Below are positions 18,770 to 27,266 of a stretch of DNA of 64,000 nt, piece after piece. The notes beneath the pieces are model-generated. The model was not told the DNA's origin and searched no databases. It saw only the letters and a list, made by a program, of their open reading frames with translations. The position numbers and the translations under genes were made by a program. The stretch is taken from NCBI RefSeq assembly GCF_038002765.1, contig NZ_JBBODE010000002.1, positions 620,001-684,000 of the forward strand, written 5' to 3'. This DNA is from Peribacillus sp. FSL H8-0477 (GTDB lineage Bacteria; Bacillota; Bacilli; Bacillales; DSM-1321). Every line of letters starts with the position of its first letter. Position 1 is the stretch's first letter.

Positions 18770-20077
18770 TTATGCGTTTTTCAGCTGATTAGAAAGTGCT
18801 TGGAACGACCGTTCAACAGCATCCAGTGTTTGTTCAACATCTTCATCTGTATGGGAAATCGTTAGGAACCACGCCTCGTATTTCGACGGAGCTAAATTGA
18901 TTCCTTCATTCAGCATCAGCTTGAAGAATTTCGCGAACAGATCACCATCGGTATTTTCAGCTTGCTCGTAATTAATAACGGTTTCTGTTGTAAAATACAC
19001 AGTCAACGCGCCTTTAAGTCGGTTAATGGTAATCGGTATATCGTGTGCTTTAGCAGAATTCAGGATACCTTCTTCGAGAATTGCTCCAAGGCGGTCAAGG
19101 TTCTCATAGAGGCCTTCTTGTTGAAGAACTTCTAAACAAGCTATTCCAGAAAGGATGGAAGCGGGGTTACCGGCCATAGTTCCAGCTTGATAAGCAGGTC
19201 CAAGGGGAGCCACTGTTTCCATAATTTCTTTTTTACCACCGTAGGCACCGATAGGAAGACCTCCGCCGATAATTTTGCCGAGCGCGGTTAAATCAGGTTT
19301 AAGTTTTAATAAATCTTGTGCACCACCGTACATGAAGCGGAAAGCGGTAATCACTTCATCAAAAATGACAAGAGCACCTGCTTCATGTGACAGTTCAATC
19401 ACTTCTTCTAGGAAACCTGGGAGTGGTTCGACGATTCCAAAGTTCCCAACAATCGGTTCAACTAAAACACCGGCAATCTCATTTCCCCACTTAGCGAGAG
19501 CTTCCTTAAAGGGCTCGATGTCATTGAAAGGAACGGTTATCACTTCTTGAGCTATGCTTTTTGGAACACCAGCAGAATCCGGAGTTCCAAGTGTAGCTGG
19601 ACCAGATCCTGCAGCTACTAATACAAGATCTGAATGACCGTGATAACAGCCTGCAAATTTAAGTACCTTATCGCGGCCAGTATAAGCACGAGCAACTCGG
19701 ATGGTAGTCATAACCGATTCAGTTCCCGAGTTGGTAAAACGCACCTTATCCATATTCGGCATAGCATCCTTGAGCATTTTGGCGAATTTAACTTCATGCT
19801 TAGTAGGTGTTCCGTAAAGGACACCTGTTTGAGCAGCCTTTGTAATAGCTTCGGTGATATGAGGATGAGCATGTCCTGTAATAATAGGACCATATGCTGC
19901 AAGATAATCTATATATTTATTGCCGTCAACATCCCAGAAATAAGCTCCTTCTCCGCGTTCCATAGCAACAGGCGAACCTCCGCCAACTGCTTTATATGAC
20001 CGTGAGGGACTGTTTACCCCACCGACGATATGTTCTAGTGCTTCTTTATGTAGCTCTTCAGATTTTGTGAATTTCAT
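18770..20077 (-). CDS. gsaB: Glutamate-1-semialdehyde 2,1-aminomutase (HemL/GsaB)
   Basis: PLP enzyme that converts glutamate-1-semialdehyde to 5-aminolevulinate, the C5 route to haem. The 435-residue protein shows [15 protein letters not shown] near residue 18, the [16 protein letters not shown] phosphate-binding segment near 115, the FDEVITAFR cofactor-Asp motif near 240-248, and the Schiff-base Lys268 in [14 protein letters not shown]. Length and motifs are canonical. Bacilli often carry two copies; position between ygaE and bcp/perR matches the gsaB copy rather than the hemAXCDBL operon copy. Confidence 0.9.
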   Translation of the reverse strand: MKFTKSEELHKEALEHIVGGVNSPSRSYKAVGGGSPVAMERGEGAYFWDVDGNKYIDYLAAYGPIITGHAHPHITEAITKAAQTGVLYGTPTKHEVKFAKMLKDAMPNMDKVRFTNSGTESVMTTIRVARAYTGRDKVLKFAGCYHGHSDLVLVAAGSGPATLGTPDSAGVPKSIAQEVITVPFNDIEPFKEALAKWGNEIAGVLVEPIVGNFGIVEPLPGFLEEVIELSHEAGALVIFDEVITAFRFMYGGAQDLLKLKPDLTALGKIIGGGLPIGAYGGKKEIMETVAPLGPAYQAGTMAGNPASILSGIACLEVLQQEGLYENLDRLGAILEEGILNSAKAHDIPITINRLKGALTVYFTTETVINYEQAENTDGDLFAKFFKLMLNEGINLAPSKYEAWFLTISHTDEDVEQTLDAVERSFQALSNQLKNA

Positions 20078-20156
20078 TTAAAAATACCTCCTCAAACTAA
20101 AAATTGACTCTATTATCATAGCATTATTCCTATCTTTTATCTCGGGATAGTATCAG

Positions 20157-20486
20157 CTACTTGTTCTTTTTAAAAGTTAGTAAAGCAGTCTGTACATACC
20201 CTAAGAGGGTAATAATTGTTTCAGTGCTTTCAAGATTGAATTTTTTTCGGGCGACTTCTCCTTCAGGTTGATAATAAATTATGGTGCCATTTCCTCTTTC
20301 TTCATTAATAGAAAGTTGAAAGCTTAAGGGCGTGTCCATAATGGAGCCGGCATCATCTCTTTCAATGATTTGGCCTAACACTTCATTTTCATCATCTTCT
20401 TCATATAAAAAGTCGAATCCTTCATGCATAGCAATCACTTCAATTTGTGAGAGCAGTATCTGCTTAAGTGATTTTGAATTTTCCAT
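20157..20486 (-). CDS. Unrecognised small protein
   Basis: A 109-residue acidic soluble protein starting MENSKSLKQILLSQIEVIAMHEGF. It contains an acidic patch (YEEDDENEVLGQIIERDDAGS) and an alternating hydrophobic C-terminal part suggesting a beta sheet and helix. Fourteen upstream codons are open, but the ATG at 20486 follows AAAGGAGA, so it is taken as the start. There is no membrane segment or cysteine motif. It lies upstream of hemL on the same strand, 79 bases apart. I do not recognise its family. Confidence 0.65.
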   Translation of the reverse strand: MENSKSLKQILLSQIEVIAMHEGFDFLYEEDDENEVLGQIIERDDAGSIMDTPLSFQLSINEERGNGTIIYYQPEGEVARKKFNLESTETIITLLGYVQTALLTFKKNK

Positions 20487-20600
20487 TCTCTGATTCTCCT
20501 TTCTCTTTTTCAGAAATAAATAGACCACGGGTCAGTATACCAATTTTACTGTAAAGTAAGGTGAGATGATAGCCTGGAGGGGAGAGTTTGCTGGGAAACA

Positions 20601-20642
20601 AAACAGGCTCATGCTAGATAACTAGCTTGAACCTGTTTTGTT
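20601..20642 (-). terminator. Terminator of the metE-thioesterase operon
   Basis: AACAGGTTCAAGCTAG/CTAGCATGAGCCTGTT imperfect hairpin followed by TTGTTT on the minus strand. Confidence 0.75.
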
Positions 20643-21119
20643 TCAATGATGACGCAGTCTGTATCGTTCATTCGCTTCTTGATATTGTTGTTTTTCTTCT
20701 TCCGTATGAGGAATGACTTCCGGAACACGGGTTGGTTTGCCATCCTCACCTATCGCGAGCATCGTCAGTCTTGCCTTTGCAGTAAGCTGGCGTTCACCCG
20801 TTAATAAATTTTCTCTTTCAACCTTCACAATGACATCCATTGACGTCCGATGCGTACAGACTACATAGGCTTCCAAGTTGATTGCTTCACCAGTTTTAAT
20901 AGGAGCTAAAAAATCAAAAGAATCGCTTGAAGCTGTGACAACCGGTTTTCGACAATGTCGCATAGCAGAAATACAAGCAATTTTATCTACGTATGCCATT
21001 ACTTTACCACCAAATATCGTATGGTGATGATTCGTATCATTTGGGAAGACAAGGTCTGTTAAAACCGTTCGTGACTGCTGAATGGGGATAGCAGCTAGGA
21101 TATCTTGATTTTTAATCAT
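20643..21119 (-). CDS. Acyl-CoA thioesterase (hotdog fold, YkhA-like)
   Basis: A 158-residue single hotdog-domain protein. The HHTIFGGKVMAYVDKIACISAMRHC helix-and-loop and the following SSDSFDFLAPIKTGE are typical of the BFIT/YkhA acyl-CoA hydrolase group. It should hydrolyse acyl-CoA to free acid and CoA. The ATG overlaps the metE stop by four bases (ATGA), so it is translationally coupled to metE. This gives a thioesterase under the same B12/attenuator leader, a pairing with no obvious metabolic reason. Confidence 0.85.
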   Translation of the reverse strand: MIKNQDILAAIPIQQSRTVLTDLVFPNDTNHHHTIFGGKVMAYVDKIACISAMRHCRKPVVTASSDSFDFLAPIKTGEAINLEAYVVCTHRTSMDVIVKVERENLLTGERQLTAKARLTMLAIGEDGKPTRVPEVIPHTEEEKQQYQEANERYRLRHH

Positions 21120-23407
21120 ACAGTCACATTTTCACACTGCTGTCTAACCTTTCTAGCAGCTTCAACCATGTTTTTAAGTGAGGCGATAGTTTCTGGTATT
21201 CCCCTCGTTTTAAGACCGCAGTCAGGATTTACCCAGAATTGATTTTTATCTAGAACACGTATCCCTTTCTCAATCATCTTGGCCATTTCCTCAACACTTG
21301 GTACTCTCGGACTATGAATATCGTACACGCCTAAGCCAATCCCTTTTTCATAGGTTTTTTCTTCAAAGACAGAGGCAAGTTCACCGTGACTCCTTGATGT
21401 TTCAATGGATATAACATCGGCATCAAGTGAAGAAACAACATCCATAAAGCTATTAAAATCGCAATAGCACATATGGGTGTGGATTTGGGTGGTATCTTGA
21501 ACAGTTGCTGTTGTAATAAGAAAAGAAGATACGGCCCAATCCAAATAATCTTGTCTATCACAGACTTTCAGGGGTAATCCTTCTCGAAGGGCAGGTTCAT
21601 CAACTTGAATCATGGTTATTCCGGCGCTTTCAAGGGCGATTACTTCTTTTTGTAAGGCTAAGCCTAGTTGATAACAAACGTCCTTTTTCGGAATATCGTT
21701 ACGTACAAACGACCAGTTTAGGATGGTAGCAGGGCCAGTCAGCATCCCTTTTACGGGTTTATCTGTTAGTTGTTGTGCGTAAACACTTTCGCGAACCGTC
21801 ATTGGTTCTAGGAAGTCTACATCCCCTGAAATAACTGGCGGTTTCACACAGCGAGAACCGTAAGATTGAACCCAGCCATTTTTTAAAAAGACAAAGCCTC
21901 CCAATCTTTCTCCAAAATATTCAACCATATCGGTTCGCTCGAATTCCCCATGGACAAAAACATCAAGCCCAATATCTTCTTGAATCTGTATCCAATTTTT
22001 GATTTCTTCGTTTATGAAAGATTCATATTCAGAAGCATTCCATTCATTTCGTTTAAAGTGGCTTCGAGCCTTCTTGACTTTGGCTGTCTGTGGAAAACTA
22101 CCGATTGTCGTAGTAGGTAGAAGAGGAAGCTTAAAAATGGCTTGTTGCTTTTGGTACCGTTCTTTAAATGGGAGGTTCCTGCTGTAGCTTCTAGACTGTG
22201 CTGCTTCGGCTTGTTCCTGAACAACGAAATTATTTCTAGTCTCAGAATTTGCTAGTTTGGCTAAAGCGGCCTGCTGAGCGTCGAACTGAAGTCGGACAGA
22301 ATTGATTCCTTCATTTAATCCTTTAGTAAGAAGGGAAATTTCTTGTAATTTTTGATCGGCAAAGGACATCGCTTCTTTGATTTCTGATGTAAGCAGGGTT
22401 TCGTTATCTGTTGTAACCGGAACATGCAGCAGACTGCTGGAAGGTTGAATCCAAAGGTTATCCTTAGAGACAAAGCGGCTGATAGTTGAAAGTAGATCGA
22501 CTTTAGCTGGTAAATCAGCCCGCCAAATATTTTGACCATCAATCACACCAGCTCCGAGAATTTTATCTTTTGGGAAACCGAACTGTTTGAGACTTTGCAG
22601 ATTACGTCCATTGTCATAGACAAAATCGAGTCCAATTCCTTGAACAGGGAGTTTAATCAACTCTTCATACCATTCAGCTCTATCAAAGTAGGTTTGCAGC
22701 AAGATATGTAAGGATGGGGCAGCTAGTTGTAATTGTTCATAGAGATAGGTAATTGTTTTCATTTCTTCTTTAGCAAGAGAGGTGACAAGAATCGGTTCAT
22801 CGATTTGTATCCACTGTACCCCTTCCTGTTCAAGCTCCTGTAAAATTTGTTTATATAAAGGCAGGAGACGCAGAATAATGGACGGTAGGTCTTTTTTATT
22901 GTAGCCCTTGGACAGCTTAATAAAAGTATAAGGACCTATTAGAACCGGTTTTCCTTCGATACCCAGCTGTTTCTTTGCTTCCCGATAGGCAGCCAGAGGT
23001 TTGTTTTCCAACAGTTTGAGCTGACTGTTTTCGATTTCTGGAACAATATAGTGATAGTTTGTATTGAACCATTTTGTCATCTCCGCTGCCACTTCATTTT
23101 GATTACCCCTGGCCATTGAATAATAAATGGAAAGAGGTACTTTACCGCCTGTATAGTCAGAGTACCTTTTAGGGACAAGACCGAACATCACAGCTGTATC
23201 CAGCATTTGATCATATAGGGTAAAGTCGTTTACGGGTATCCACTCAATGCCGTGGTCTTTTTGTTTTTGTAGATTGGCTAGGCGGATTTCGGTCATTTTT
23301 TCTTGAAAGTCACTTTCTGTTAGGCTTCCTGCCCAATATGCTTCCAGTGCTTTTTTCCATTCTCGATTTTCTCCGATTCGCGGATATCCTAGATTTGAGC
23401 TTTTCAT
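21116..23407 (-). CDS. metE: Cobalamin-independent methionine synthase MetE
   Basis: Transfers a methyl group from 5-methyltetrahydropteroyltri-glutamate to homocysteine. The 763-residue length is full. The N-terminal half starts NLGYPRIGENREWKKALE. The C-terminal catalytic half contains LPTTTIGSFPQT, GEFERTDMVEYFGE, the zinc ligands in HMCYCDFN and NPDCGLKTR, and QVDEPALREG. GGAGGAG precedes the ATG. A cobalamin riboswitch, a short leader ORF and a terminator lie upstream. This fits repression when B12 allows the alternative enzyme to be used. Confidence 0.95.
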   Translation of the reverse strand: MKSSNLGYPRIGENREWKKALEAYWAGSLTESDFQEKMTEIRLANLQKQKDHGIEWIPVNDFTLYDQMLDTAVMFGLVPKRYSDYTGGKVPLSIYYSMARGNQNEVAAEMTKWFNTNYHYIVPEIENSQLKLLENKPLAAYREAKKQLGIEGKPVLIGPYTFIKLSKGYNKKDLPSIILRLLPLYKQILQELEQEGVQWIQIDEPILVTSLAKEEMKTITYLYEQLQLAAPSLHILLQTYFDRAEWYEELIKLPVQGIGLDFVYDNGRNLQSLKQFGFPKDKILGAGVIDGQNIWRADLPAKVDLLSTISRFVSKDNLWIQPSSSLLHVPVTTDNETLLTSEIKEAMSFADQKLQEISLLTKGLNEGINSVRLQFDAQQAALAKLANSETRNNFVVQEQAEAAQSRSYSRNLPFKERYQKQQAIFKLPLLPTTTIGSFPQTAKVKKARSHFKRNEWNASEYESFINEEIKNWIQIQEDIGLDVFVHGEFERTDMVEYFGERLGGFVFLKNGWVQSYGSRCVKPPVISGDVDFLEPMTVRESVYAQQLTDKPVKGMLTGPATILNWSFVRNDIPKKDVCYQLGLALQKEVIALESAGITMIQVDEPALREGLPLKVCDRQDYLDWAVSSFLITTATVQDTTQIHTHMCYCDFNSFMDVVSSLDADVISIETSRSHGELASVFEEKTYEKGIGLGVYDIHSPRVPSVEEMAKMIEKGIRVLDKNQFWVNPDCGLKTRGIPETIASLKNMVEAARKVRQQCENVTV

Positions 23408-23450
23408 ATTGTTCTCCTCCTATACGATATAAACCGACTTTTTCTATTTT

Positions 23451-23500
23451 AAAAACAAAAAAGGCATTCCCAGCTCTTTTAGAAAGAGTTAGAAATACCT
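23451..23500 (-). terminator. Intrinsic terminator (attenuator) in the metE leader
   Basis: AGGTATTTCTA pairs with TGGGAATGCCT, and after an A/C mismatch CTCTTT pairs with AAAGAG around a three-base loop. TTTTTTGTTTTT follows. It lies between the riboswitch and metE, so it must be bypassed for expression. Its 5' arm can alternatively pair with ATACCT at 23507-23512. Confidence 0.85.
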
Positions 23501-23536
23501 AAAGAAAGGTATGCAGTTATACCTGTGTCTTCTCAT
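23489..23536 (-). CDS. Putative 15-residue leader peptide of metE
   Basis: ATG at 23536 follows GGGAGGTG with nine bases between GGAGG and the start. The frame reads MRRHRYNCIPFFRYF and ends at TAA inside the rising arm of the terminator. The ORF covers three segments, AGGTAT (23519-23524), ATACCT (23507-23512) and AGGTAT (23495-23500), that can pair in alternative ways, as in amino-acid attenuators. There is no run of Met codons; Arg makes up four of fifteen residues. Translation is inferred from the ribosome binding site only. Confidence 0.5.
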   Translation of the reverse strand: MRRHRYNCIPFFRYF

Positions 23537-23581
23537 TATCTAACACCTCCCTATCCTTCGTAGGTTAAAAACAGTGTTGTC

Positions 23582-23707
23582 GAAACAGGCAGGTAACCTG
23601 ACTTAAGGAAATGTTAGTTAATTTCCAATTACAGTGGCGGGACCGTGCCGGAATTTACCGGACTTCCCTTTTAATCCTTTGATATGAGTATCAGAGGAAC
23701 CTGTTTC
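23582..23707 (-). promoter_or_regulatory. Cobalamin (B12) riboswitch upstream of metE
   Basis: On the minus strand the closing P1 stem is GAAACAGG/CCTGTTTC. The conserved core is present: AAAAGGGAAGTCCGGT, AAATTCCGGCACGGTCCC, GCCACTGTAA (the B12 box) and, near the 3' end, TCAGGTTACCTGCC. The layout fits the AdoCbl-type aptamer. B12-riboswitch control of metE is known in bacteria that also own a B12-dependent route. Confidence 0.93.
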
Positions 23708-23904
23708 CACATTATAAAATTATTAAAAAAGTTTGAAAATTTAAGTAATGATAGCATGAAATGATTTTACTGGTCAACCCAATCTGGGTGAATGGTGCTT
23801 ACGGCGCATAGATGAAAAGTAATGACTGGAATTTTTTCTTTCATATAAAGAATGAATAGGTAGTAGACATAAGATATAGGACAGAATGGGAAAAGAGGAA
23901 GGAC

Positions 23905-24324
23905 ATGATTTTTTATTTATTAATGCTTGCCATTATTCTTTGTATGATTATGAGCGTCCGTACTTTGTTTTTATCTTCCATATATAAAAAAAGGTTATCA
24001 CTAGAAACCCTGGCATGGGCTACGAATTTATATACCACTATCTTAATTGGCTTTGCAATGATTTATCTATTATTTGAATTGAGAAATCATATGGTGATTC
24101 TAGATGGAGGGCATCGTGTGGCAGGTGATTTCTTTCAACAGATGGAAACATCCTTTTATTTCAGTGCGATGACCATGTTTTCTGTAGGTTATGGTGATAT
24201 CAGCCCTATTGGGATAGGAAGAATGATTGCTACTGTTCAGGCATTTATTGGATATACACTTCCAGTCGCATTTGTTATTCGTACAGTCATTGATTACGAG
24301 GAAAAGAATCGAAAAGACCTCTGA
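23905..24324 (+). CDS. Small two-helix potassium channel protein
   Basis: A 139-residue membrane protein. The hydrophobic N-terminal segment (about residues 2-24) is followed by a second helix (about 40-63), the pore helix, and the selectivity filter TMFSVGYGDISPIG. A last helix (about 110-130) comes before a short charged tail. The GYGD filter identifies a K+ channel of the ion-trans-2 family. No RCK/TrkA-N nucleotide-binding domain follows, so gating must differ from YugO-type channels. It is upstream of bcp on the same strand. Confidence 0.85.
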   Translation: MIFYLLMLAIILCMIMSVRTLFLSSIYKKRLSLETLAWATNLYTTILIGFAMIYLLFELRNHMVILDGGHRVAGDFFQQMETSFYFSAMTMFSVGYGDISPIGIGRMIATVQAFIGYTLPVAFVIRTVIDYEEKNRKDL

Positions 24325-24384
24325 TAGTTGTTTTTATCTAATGGATTCGGTAATCTTTACCTAGAAGAAAGAGGAGGATGTATG

Positions 24385-24852
24385 ATGAGTTTACAAATTG
24401 GAGAGAAAGCTCCAGAATTTACATTGCACGCTAATAATGGACAAGAAGTATCGTTAACCGATTTTAAAGGAAAAAATATTATTCTCTATTTTTATCCAAA
24501 GGATATGACACCAGGCTGCACAACGGAAGCGTGTGATTTTCGTGATCAGCATGAAAAGTTTGAAGAATTAAATGCTGTGATCTTAGGTATCAGCCCAGAT
24601 CCTATTTCCCGGCATGAAAAATTCATTGAAAAGCATGGCCTGCCGTTTTTATTACTTGCAGACGAAGATCATGAAGCGGCTGAACAATATGATGTGTGGA
24701 AATTAAAAAAGAATTTTGGTAAGGAATATATGGGAATTGAACGTTCAACATTTTTAATTAATAAAGAAGGAAACCTCGTAAAGGAATGGCGTAAGGTGAA
24801 AGTCCAAGGTCATGTAGAGGAAGCTTTGGAATATTTGAGGAAAGAGCAGTAA
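24385..24852 (+). CDS. bcp: Thiol peroxidase Bcp (peroxiredoxin, YgaF)
   Basis: A 155-residue peroxiredoxin that reduces peroxides with thioredoxin-type donors. The active site FYPKDMTPGCTTEACDFRD places the peroxidatic Cys at 45 and a resolving Cys at 50. Two adjacent ATG codons are available; the second has the better seven-base spacing from AGGAGG. It lies upstream of an aminopeptidase and a dehydrogenase and close to perR, the peroxide regulator, as in B. subtilis (ygaF-perR). No Per box is seen directly before it. Confidence 0.93.
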   Translation: MSLQIGEKAPEFTLHANNGQEVSLTDFKGKNIILYFYPKDMTPGCTTEACDFRDQHEKFEELNAVILGISPDPISRHEKFIEKHGLPFLLLADEDHEAAEQYDVWKLKKNFGKEYMGIERSTFLINKEGNLVKEWRKVKVQGHVEEALEYLRKEQ

Positions 24853-24864
24853 GCGGAGGGTATT

Positions 24865-25974
24865 ATGAGAGATACTAGGCTTGTTAACTTAGCAAAAATG
24901 TTAATTCATCATTCAGTCAAGTTAAAAACAAAAGAGAGGGTCTTAATTCGCGGCCATTATAACGCTAAGCCGCTTATGAAGGAACTCATAGATGAGGTAT
25001 ACCAACTGGGAGCCTATCCGTATATAGAATTACTGGATGATGAACTGGATAAGCATTTGGCACTGGGCTATGAAAAAGAACAATTAGAGACAGCAGCGAA
25101 ATGGGCTATGCAAAAATACCGAGATATTGATGCCGTTATTATTGCTTATGGTGAGGAAAATGATGCTGAAATGGCAGAAGTGCCTATGGATAAGCATAGA
25201 CTCCGCGGCCAGGCAATGAAGGAATCGACCTTTTTCTACGTAAATAACCGTCGTTGGGTTCTTCTTAATTATCCAACTCGTGGTCTTGCACAAAAAGCGG
25301 GAATGAGCTTTAGCCGGTTCGAAGACTATTTACTAGATGTCAGTTCGGTTGATTATCAAAAAATGAACCAAGCTATGCAGCCGCTGAAAGAACTTATGGA
25401 GCGTACGGATAAAGTTCGGCTTGTAGCTCCTGAAACAGATATCCAGTTTTCAATTAAGGGAATCCCGGCCGTGGTCTGTTCAGGAGAAAATAACGTTCCG
25501 GACGGCGAAGTATTTACGGCTCCGATTAAAAATAGTGTTAATGGAGTAATTAGGTTTAATACACCATGTCCTTATCAAGGAACCACATTTAACAATGTGT
25601 CACTCACTTTTAAAGATGGGAAACTCGTGAAAGCTTTTTCAGATCAACTCGATAAAATGAATGAAATTTTCGATACGGATTCTGGGGCACGCTATATTGG
25701 TGAATTTGCACTTGGAGTTAACCCGTTGATTACTGAACCAATGGGCGATATCCTTTTTGACGAAAAAATATGCGGCAGTCTTCACTTTACACCAGGAGAA
25801 GCATATGAAGAAGCGGACAATGGGAATCGTTCGTCTGTTCATTGGGATATGGTCTTAATTCAACGTAAAGAATATGGCGGCGGTGAGATTTATTTTGATG
25901 ACGTATTAATTAGGAAAGATGGCTTATTTATCCTTCCTGAACTAAAAGGCTTAAACCCCGACCAGTTAATCTAA
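24865..25974 (+). CDS. ampS: Aminopeptidase of the M29 family (AmpS/PepS type)
   Basis: A 369-residue cytoplasmic metallo-aminopeptidase. Sequence hallmarks are NLAKMLIHHSVKLK at the start, SGENNVPDGEVFTAP near residue 210 and RYIGEFALGVNP near 272. SLHFTPGEAYEEADNGN and SSVHWDMVLI near the end supply the conserved Glu/His/Asp metal ligands. GGAGG lies before the ATG. It is 12 bases after bcp, so probably co-transcribed. Confidence 0.88.
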   Translation: MRDTRLVNLAKMLIHHSVKLKTKERVLIRGHYNAKPLMKELIDEVYQLGAYPYIELLDDELDKHLALGYEKEQLETAAKWAMQKYRDIDAVIIAYGEENDAEMAEVPMDKHRLRGQAMKESTFFYVNNRRWVLLNYPTRGLAQKAGMSFSRFEDYLLDVSSVDYQKMNQAMQPLKELMERTDKVRLVAPETDIQFSIKGIPAVVCSGENNVPDGEVFTAPIKNSVNGVIRFNTPCPYQGTTFNNVSLTFKDGKLVKAFSDQLDKMNEIFDTDSGARYIGEFALGVNPLITEPMGDILFDEKICGSLHFTPGEAYEEADNGNRSSVHWDMVLIQRKEYGGGEIYFDDVLIRKDGLFILPELKGLNPDQLI

Positions 25975-26067
25975 CGGCCTATTTTTCTAGTGTTAAGGCT
26001 TTTGTCCAACCAATTGTTTTGAAAGTGAATATGCTTAAGTATAGGAATACCTCCTCAAAACTAGCTT

Positions 26068-26096
26068 ACGCGGTGATTCATTGCCGCGTTTTTTTT
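26068..26096 (+). terminator. Terminator after the bcp-ampS unit
   Basis: ACGCGG/CCGCGT hairpin followed by T8. Confidence 0.85.
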
Positions 26097-26146
26097 ATGA
26101 ACTATTAATCTCTACAAACCATGACATTGAAACGGAGGATAAACGA

Positions 26147-27097
26147 ATGATAATCCTTACAACCCTCATTCTACCTGAAGCCTTACAAACAGACCTACAC
26201 GAAACGTATCCAGAACTTACATTTTATTATCAAGATGGCGTAGATACGGAAGATGAACTTCTAAAGGTAGCAGATGTCATAATTACTTACGGGGAGGACC
26301 TCACAGAAAATCATATTGAGAAGGCACTTTCTTTAAAATGGATTATGGTGATCTCTGCGGGCCTAGAAAAAATGCCGCTGAAGGCGATTGCTGCACGTGA
26401 GATTTTGCTAACAAATGCAAAGGGGATTCATAAAATTCCAATGGCTGAATATACACTAGGTATGATCCTTCAATATGAAAAAAAGAGTAAGGACATCATG
26501 CTTAATAAGCAAAATCAAAAGTGGGACCGAGTATTAGAAATGGGAGAACTGCATGGTAAAACGATATTGATTGTTGGTGCGGGGGCCATTGGAGGAGAAA
26601 TTTCACGGTTATCGAAAGCATTTGGAATGAAAACATTAGGAGTAAATAGAAGCGGCACTGCGGTAAACTATATCGATACACTTTATCAATTAGATAAACT
26701 AAATGAGGCTCTCGAACAATCTGATTATGTAGTTTCGGTTTTACCAAGTACTCCTGAAACAAAGGGGCTGTTTACAAAAAAACAGTTTCAGGCAATGAAG
26801 AATACCAGTGTCTTTATTAATATTGGCCGTGGAGACCTTTTTAACGAAAATGTTTTAGTGGAAGCCCTGAACAATGGAGAATTAGCACACGCTATCCTAG
26901 ATGTGTTTGAACCTGAACCGCTAAATCAATCGCATGTGTACTGGACAATGGAGAATATAACAATTACTCCTCATATTTCTAGCCGAACAACCGAATATCT
27001 GCCTAGGGCTTTAGGGATTTTTAAAGAAAATCTGTTCAATTACTTAGAGGGAAACAGAGAACTCAAAAACACCGTAGACCCCTTAAAAGGATATTAA
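26147..27097 (+). CDS. D-2-hydroxyacid dehydrogenase family protein
   Basis: A 316-residue NAD(P)-dependent dehydrogenase. The dinucleotide fold appears as VGAGAIGGEISRLSKAFGMKTLGVNR. The catalytic residues are Arg in NIGRGDLFNE, Glu in LDVFEPEPL and His in TPHISSRT. An in-frame ATG 22 codons earlier lies in the terminator tail of the previous unit. The ATG at 26147 follows CGGAGG and is taken as the start. It is placed upstream of perR. The substrate is not predictable from sequence; phosphoglycerate, glyoxylate and other 2-ketoacids are possible. Confidence 0.85.
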   Translation: MIILTTLILPEALQTDLHETYPELTFYYQDGVDTEDELLKVADVIITYGEDLTENHIEKALSLKWIMVISAGLEKMPLKAIAAREILLTNAKGIHKIPMAEYTLGMILQYEKKSKDIMLNKQNQKWDRVLEMGELHGKTILIVGAGAIGGEISRLSKAFGMKTLGVNRSGTAVNYIDTLYQLDKLNEALEQSDYVVSVLPSTPETKGLFTKKQFQAMKNTSVFINIGRGDLFNENVLVEALNNGELAHAILDVFEPEPLNQSHVYWTMENITITPHISSRTTEYLPRALGIFKENLFNYLEGNRELKNTVDPLKGY

Positions 27098-27158
27098 CGT
27101 GGAGTATGATAATGGAAAAAAAACATATAAAAGGATAATGGTGAGATTTTAAGACTAA

Positions 27159-27182
27159 TTTCACCTATCTTGATAGGTGAAA
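27159..27182. promoter_or_regulatory. Perfect 24-bp palindrome upstream of the perR promoter
   Basis: TTTCACCTATC and GATAGGTGAAA form perfect 11-bp arms around TT, ending two bases before the -35 hexamer of perR. No T run follows, so it does not look like a terminator for the preceding dehydrogenase. It could be an operator. Confidence 0.55.
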
Positions 27183-27184
27183 CA

Positions 27185-27231
27185 TTGACAAATACATGGT
27201 TTTCCCATTACACTAATTATAAAGATTATAA
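27185..27231 (+). promoter_or_regulatory. perR promoter with overlapping Per box
   Basis: TTGACA at 27185-27190 and TACACT at 27209-27214 form a sigma A promoter with an 18-base spacer. Immediately after it, TTATAAAGATTATAA (27217-27231) matches the PerR operator consensus TTATAATNATTATAA at all but one defined position. This supports autoregulation of perR, as in B. subtilis. Confidence 0.85.
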
Positions 27232-27266
27232 TTTAAGAATTTATACTTAAAGAGAAAAAGAGGTGC

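Noticed and set aside
25975-26067. Possible leader or T-box before the 2-hydroxyacid dehydrogenase
   Set aside because: No T-box sequence or anti-terminator was found; the hairpin at 26068 has the layout of a plain terminator for the upstream unit.
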